Shown: positions 63,330-64,000 of the stretch, piece after piece | Layout of the letters: each line of letters starts with the position of its first letter | Numbering within the stretch: the first letter of the stretch is position 1 | Source: an uncultured Agathobacter sp. | GTDB lineage: Bacteria; Bacillota; Clostridia; Lachnospirales; Lachnospiraceae | DNA length: 64,000 nucleotides | Assembly: GCA_934307695.1 (NCBI GenBank) | Contig: CAKRCS010000003.1 | Location: 62,001 to 126,000 of the forward strand | Direction of reading: 5' to 3' | Translations under genes and position numbers: made by a program | The notes under the pieces: generated by a model | Seen by the model: only the letters and a program-made list of their open reading frames with translations | Databases searched by the model: none | What the model was told of the DNA's origin: nothing

Positions 63330-63882
63330 CTTTCCGCCTACCATTCTTTTCTCTCCCATCTTTTTGCCACAACCTCCCCGCGCCCGCCCTCTCCTTTTGC
63401 AGGGCATACACAACAACCGCGAAACTCTAATACAACCGTATGGCGGTTTCATTATTAACCATGTCTTCTAAAGGTTTGAGCACTCCTGCCCGACGGTTTG
63501 CGGTAGACGGACTATGCTTCCGAGAACTTTTGTGGTTTTCTTACGCAGGCGTCTTTTGGGAAATGTGAGCATGCCCTTCATCTGTTTGAGTACACAGCTT
63601 GAATAAATAAAATACCTAGACAGCGAGTTTTGAAGGGCATGCTCTAATATCAAATTCACAAAAGCGCCTGCTTAGAAAAGCTAAAAAGTTTGAGAGCTAG
63701 TCCGGCTACCACAAACAGGCGGGCGGGGAGTGTCAAAGCCGTTATAAGACACAGTATGAGCACCGCCATATCGGTTGAAAGAGTTTCTGCGCTTCCCGTG
63801 AAAATGCCCTGCAAAAGGAGAAGGCGGGCGCGGGGGCTTATGTGGCACTCTAGGGAGGGAAAGAAAAGAAAGATATAGCAGA
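63330..63882. repeat. About 550-bp imperfect palindrome, giant hairpin element
   Basis: Left arm and the reverse complement of the right arm align from about 63330 to 63605 with few gaps and with symmetry centre near 63605.5. A 32-bp stretch (63376-63407 with 63804-63835) has one mismatch. A 14-bp perfect inverted repeat lies near the centre (63567-63580 with 63631-63644), and a perfect GCCACA/TGTGGC pair lies at 63366-63371 with 63841-63846. Between them most aligned positions are complementary. The inner loop is about 50 bases. No gene is seen in it; it lies between the terminator of the last minus-strand gene and the natAB promoter. Confidence 0.85.
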
Positions 63883-63924
63883 AAAAATTCCCTACATAGA
63901 CAGTGTATGTGCCTATGCAGGGAA
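63882..63924 (-). terminator. Terminator of the partial gene at the right edge
   Basis: TTCCCT/AGGGAA with CATAG/CTATG forms a stem, and six T residues follow on the minus strand (63882-63887). Confidence 0.75.
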
Positions 63925-63931
63925 CATGTGA

Positions 63932-64000
63932 TTAAAGTTCTGGCATATCCGGTGTGAGGATCGTAACCGGATACGGCTGATTCTGGATTGTCAGTTCCGT
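63932..64000 (-). CDS. C-terminal end of an unidentified protein (partial)
   Basis: The minus strand reads open into the window edge and ends with TELTIQNQPYPVTILTPD then MPEL and TAA. Its 22 residues are too few to name. The terminator directly downstream supports that it is a real gene end. Confidence 0.6.
   Translation of the reverse strand, partial: TELTIQNQPYPVTILTPDMPEL

Noticed and set aside
63330..63882. Retron-type RNA
   Set aside because: No reverse transcriptase gene is in view, and the hairpin is far longer than a usual msr-msd region; a partner beyond the window edge cannot be excluded.

Overview
The window reads as a chromosomal segment of a flagellated, spore-capable anaerobic Firmicute. 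The best guess is Lachnospiraceae of the Roseburia/Agathobacter kind, inferred from gene content and a moderate G+C near the upper forties; no 16S gene is present to confirm it. Supporting markers are flagellar rod genes behind an MreB/Mbl gene (the mbl-flhO-flhP order of Bacillus), both dipicolinate synthase subunits, Gly/Phe tRNAs with Firmicute-type promoters, and many carbohydrate-active enzymes.

Layout. 1-3.3 kb (minus): flgJ-like, flgG, flgF, mreB. 3.4-8.3 kb (minus): uvrA-uvrB, then a hairpin array and a Fic toxin with a small GTG-started antitoxin that is easily missed. 9.5-12 kb (minus): a cobalt/nickel ECF transporter (cbiM with fused PDGL domain, cbiQ, cbiO). 12.1-21 kb (minus): secA, a GH127 arabinofuranosidase, spoVFA-spoVFB behind aspartokinase, and a MATE transporter. 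21-25 kb (minus): a Cys-rich 58-residue protein coupled to a YfcE-type phosphodiesterase, an EEP phosphatase, a PHP phosphatase and a membrane protein. 25.3-34.2 kb (minus): a six-gene operon of a PAS-like sensor, a zinc-ribbon membrane protein, a TPM protein, TrkA, TrkH and an SF2 helicase whose 3' end lies in a MITE-like palindrome. 34.4-37.8 kb (plus): a PurF paralogue lacking the glutaminase cysteine and a truncated GH3 lipoprotein. 37.8-44 kb: thrH, a CmpB-like protein, an HD protein, and a divergent heterodimeric ABC exporter with a GlpP-type antiterminator. 44-47 kb (minus): a phospholipid cluster (PAP2, TVP38/DedA, pssA, psd). 47.4-51.3 kb: murI, a YvyF-like zinc-ribbon/HTH protein, a two-TM protein and a glycogen debranching enzyme. 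51.4-51.9 kb: tRNA-Phe/tRNA-Gly operon followed by two 122-bp tandem units that repeat the tRNA 3' end. 52.2-61 kb: an anchored protein, an Ala/Lys-repeat protein, a variant HPr, a large anchored propeller-like protein, a Pro/Gly-rich protein, GH31, an EamA permease and an SH3 protein. 61-64 kb: a natAB-type ABC exporter and a roughly 550-bp near-symmetrical palindrome.

Functional themes are plant and storage glycan use (GH127, GH3, GH31, debranching enzyme), ion and metal homeostasis (Trk, Cbi), envelope building (MreB, MurI, SecA, PE synthesis) and sporulation. The most notable non-coding signals are the giant palindrome at 63.33-63.88 kb, the tRNA-Gly-linked repeats at 51.4 kb, and a sigma-K-like promoter lying inside the terminator/SD hairpin upstream of spoVFA. 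Start codons were set from Shine-Dalgarno position and overlaps; family names are from memory of conserved motifs, not from database searches.
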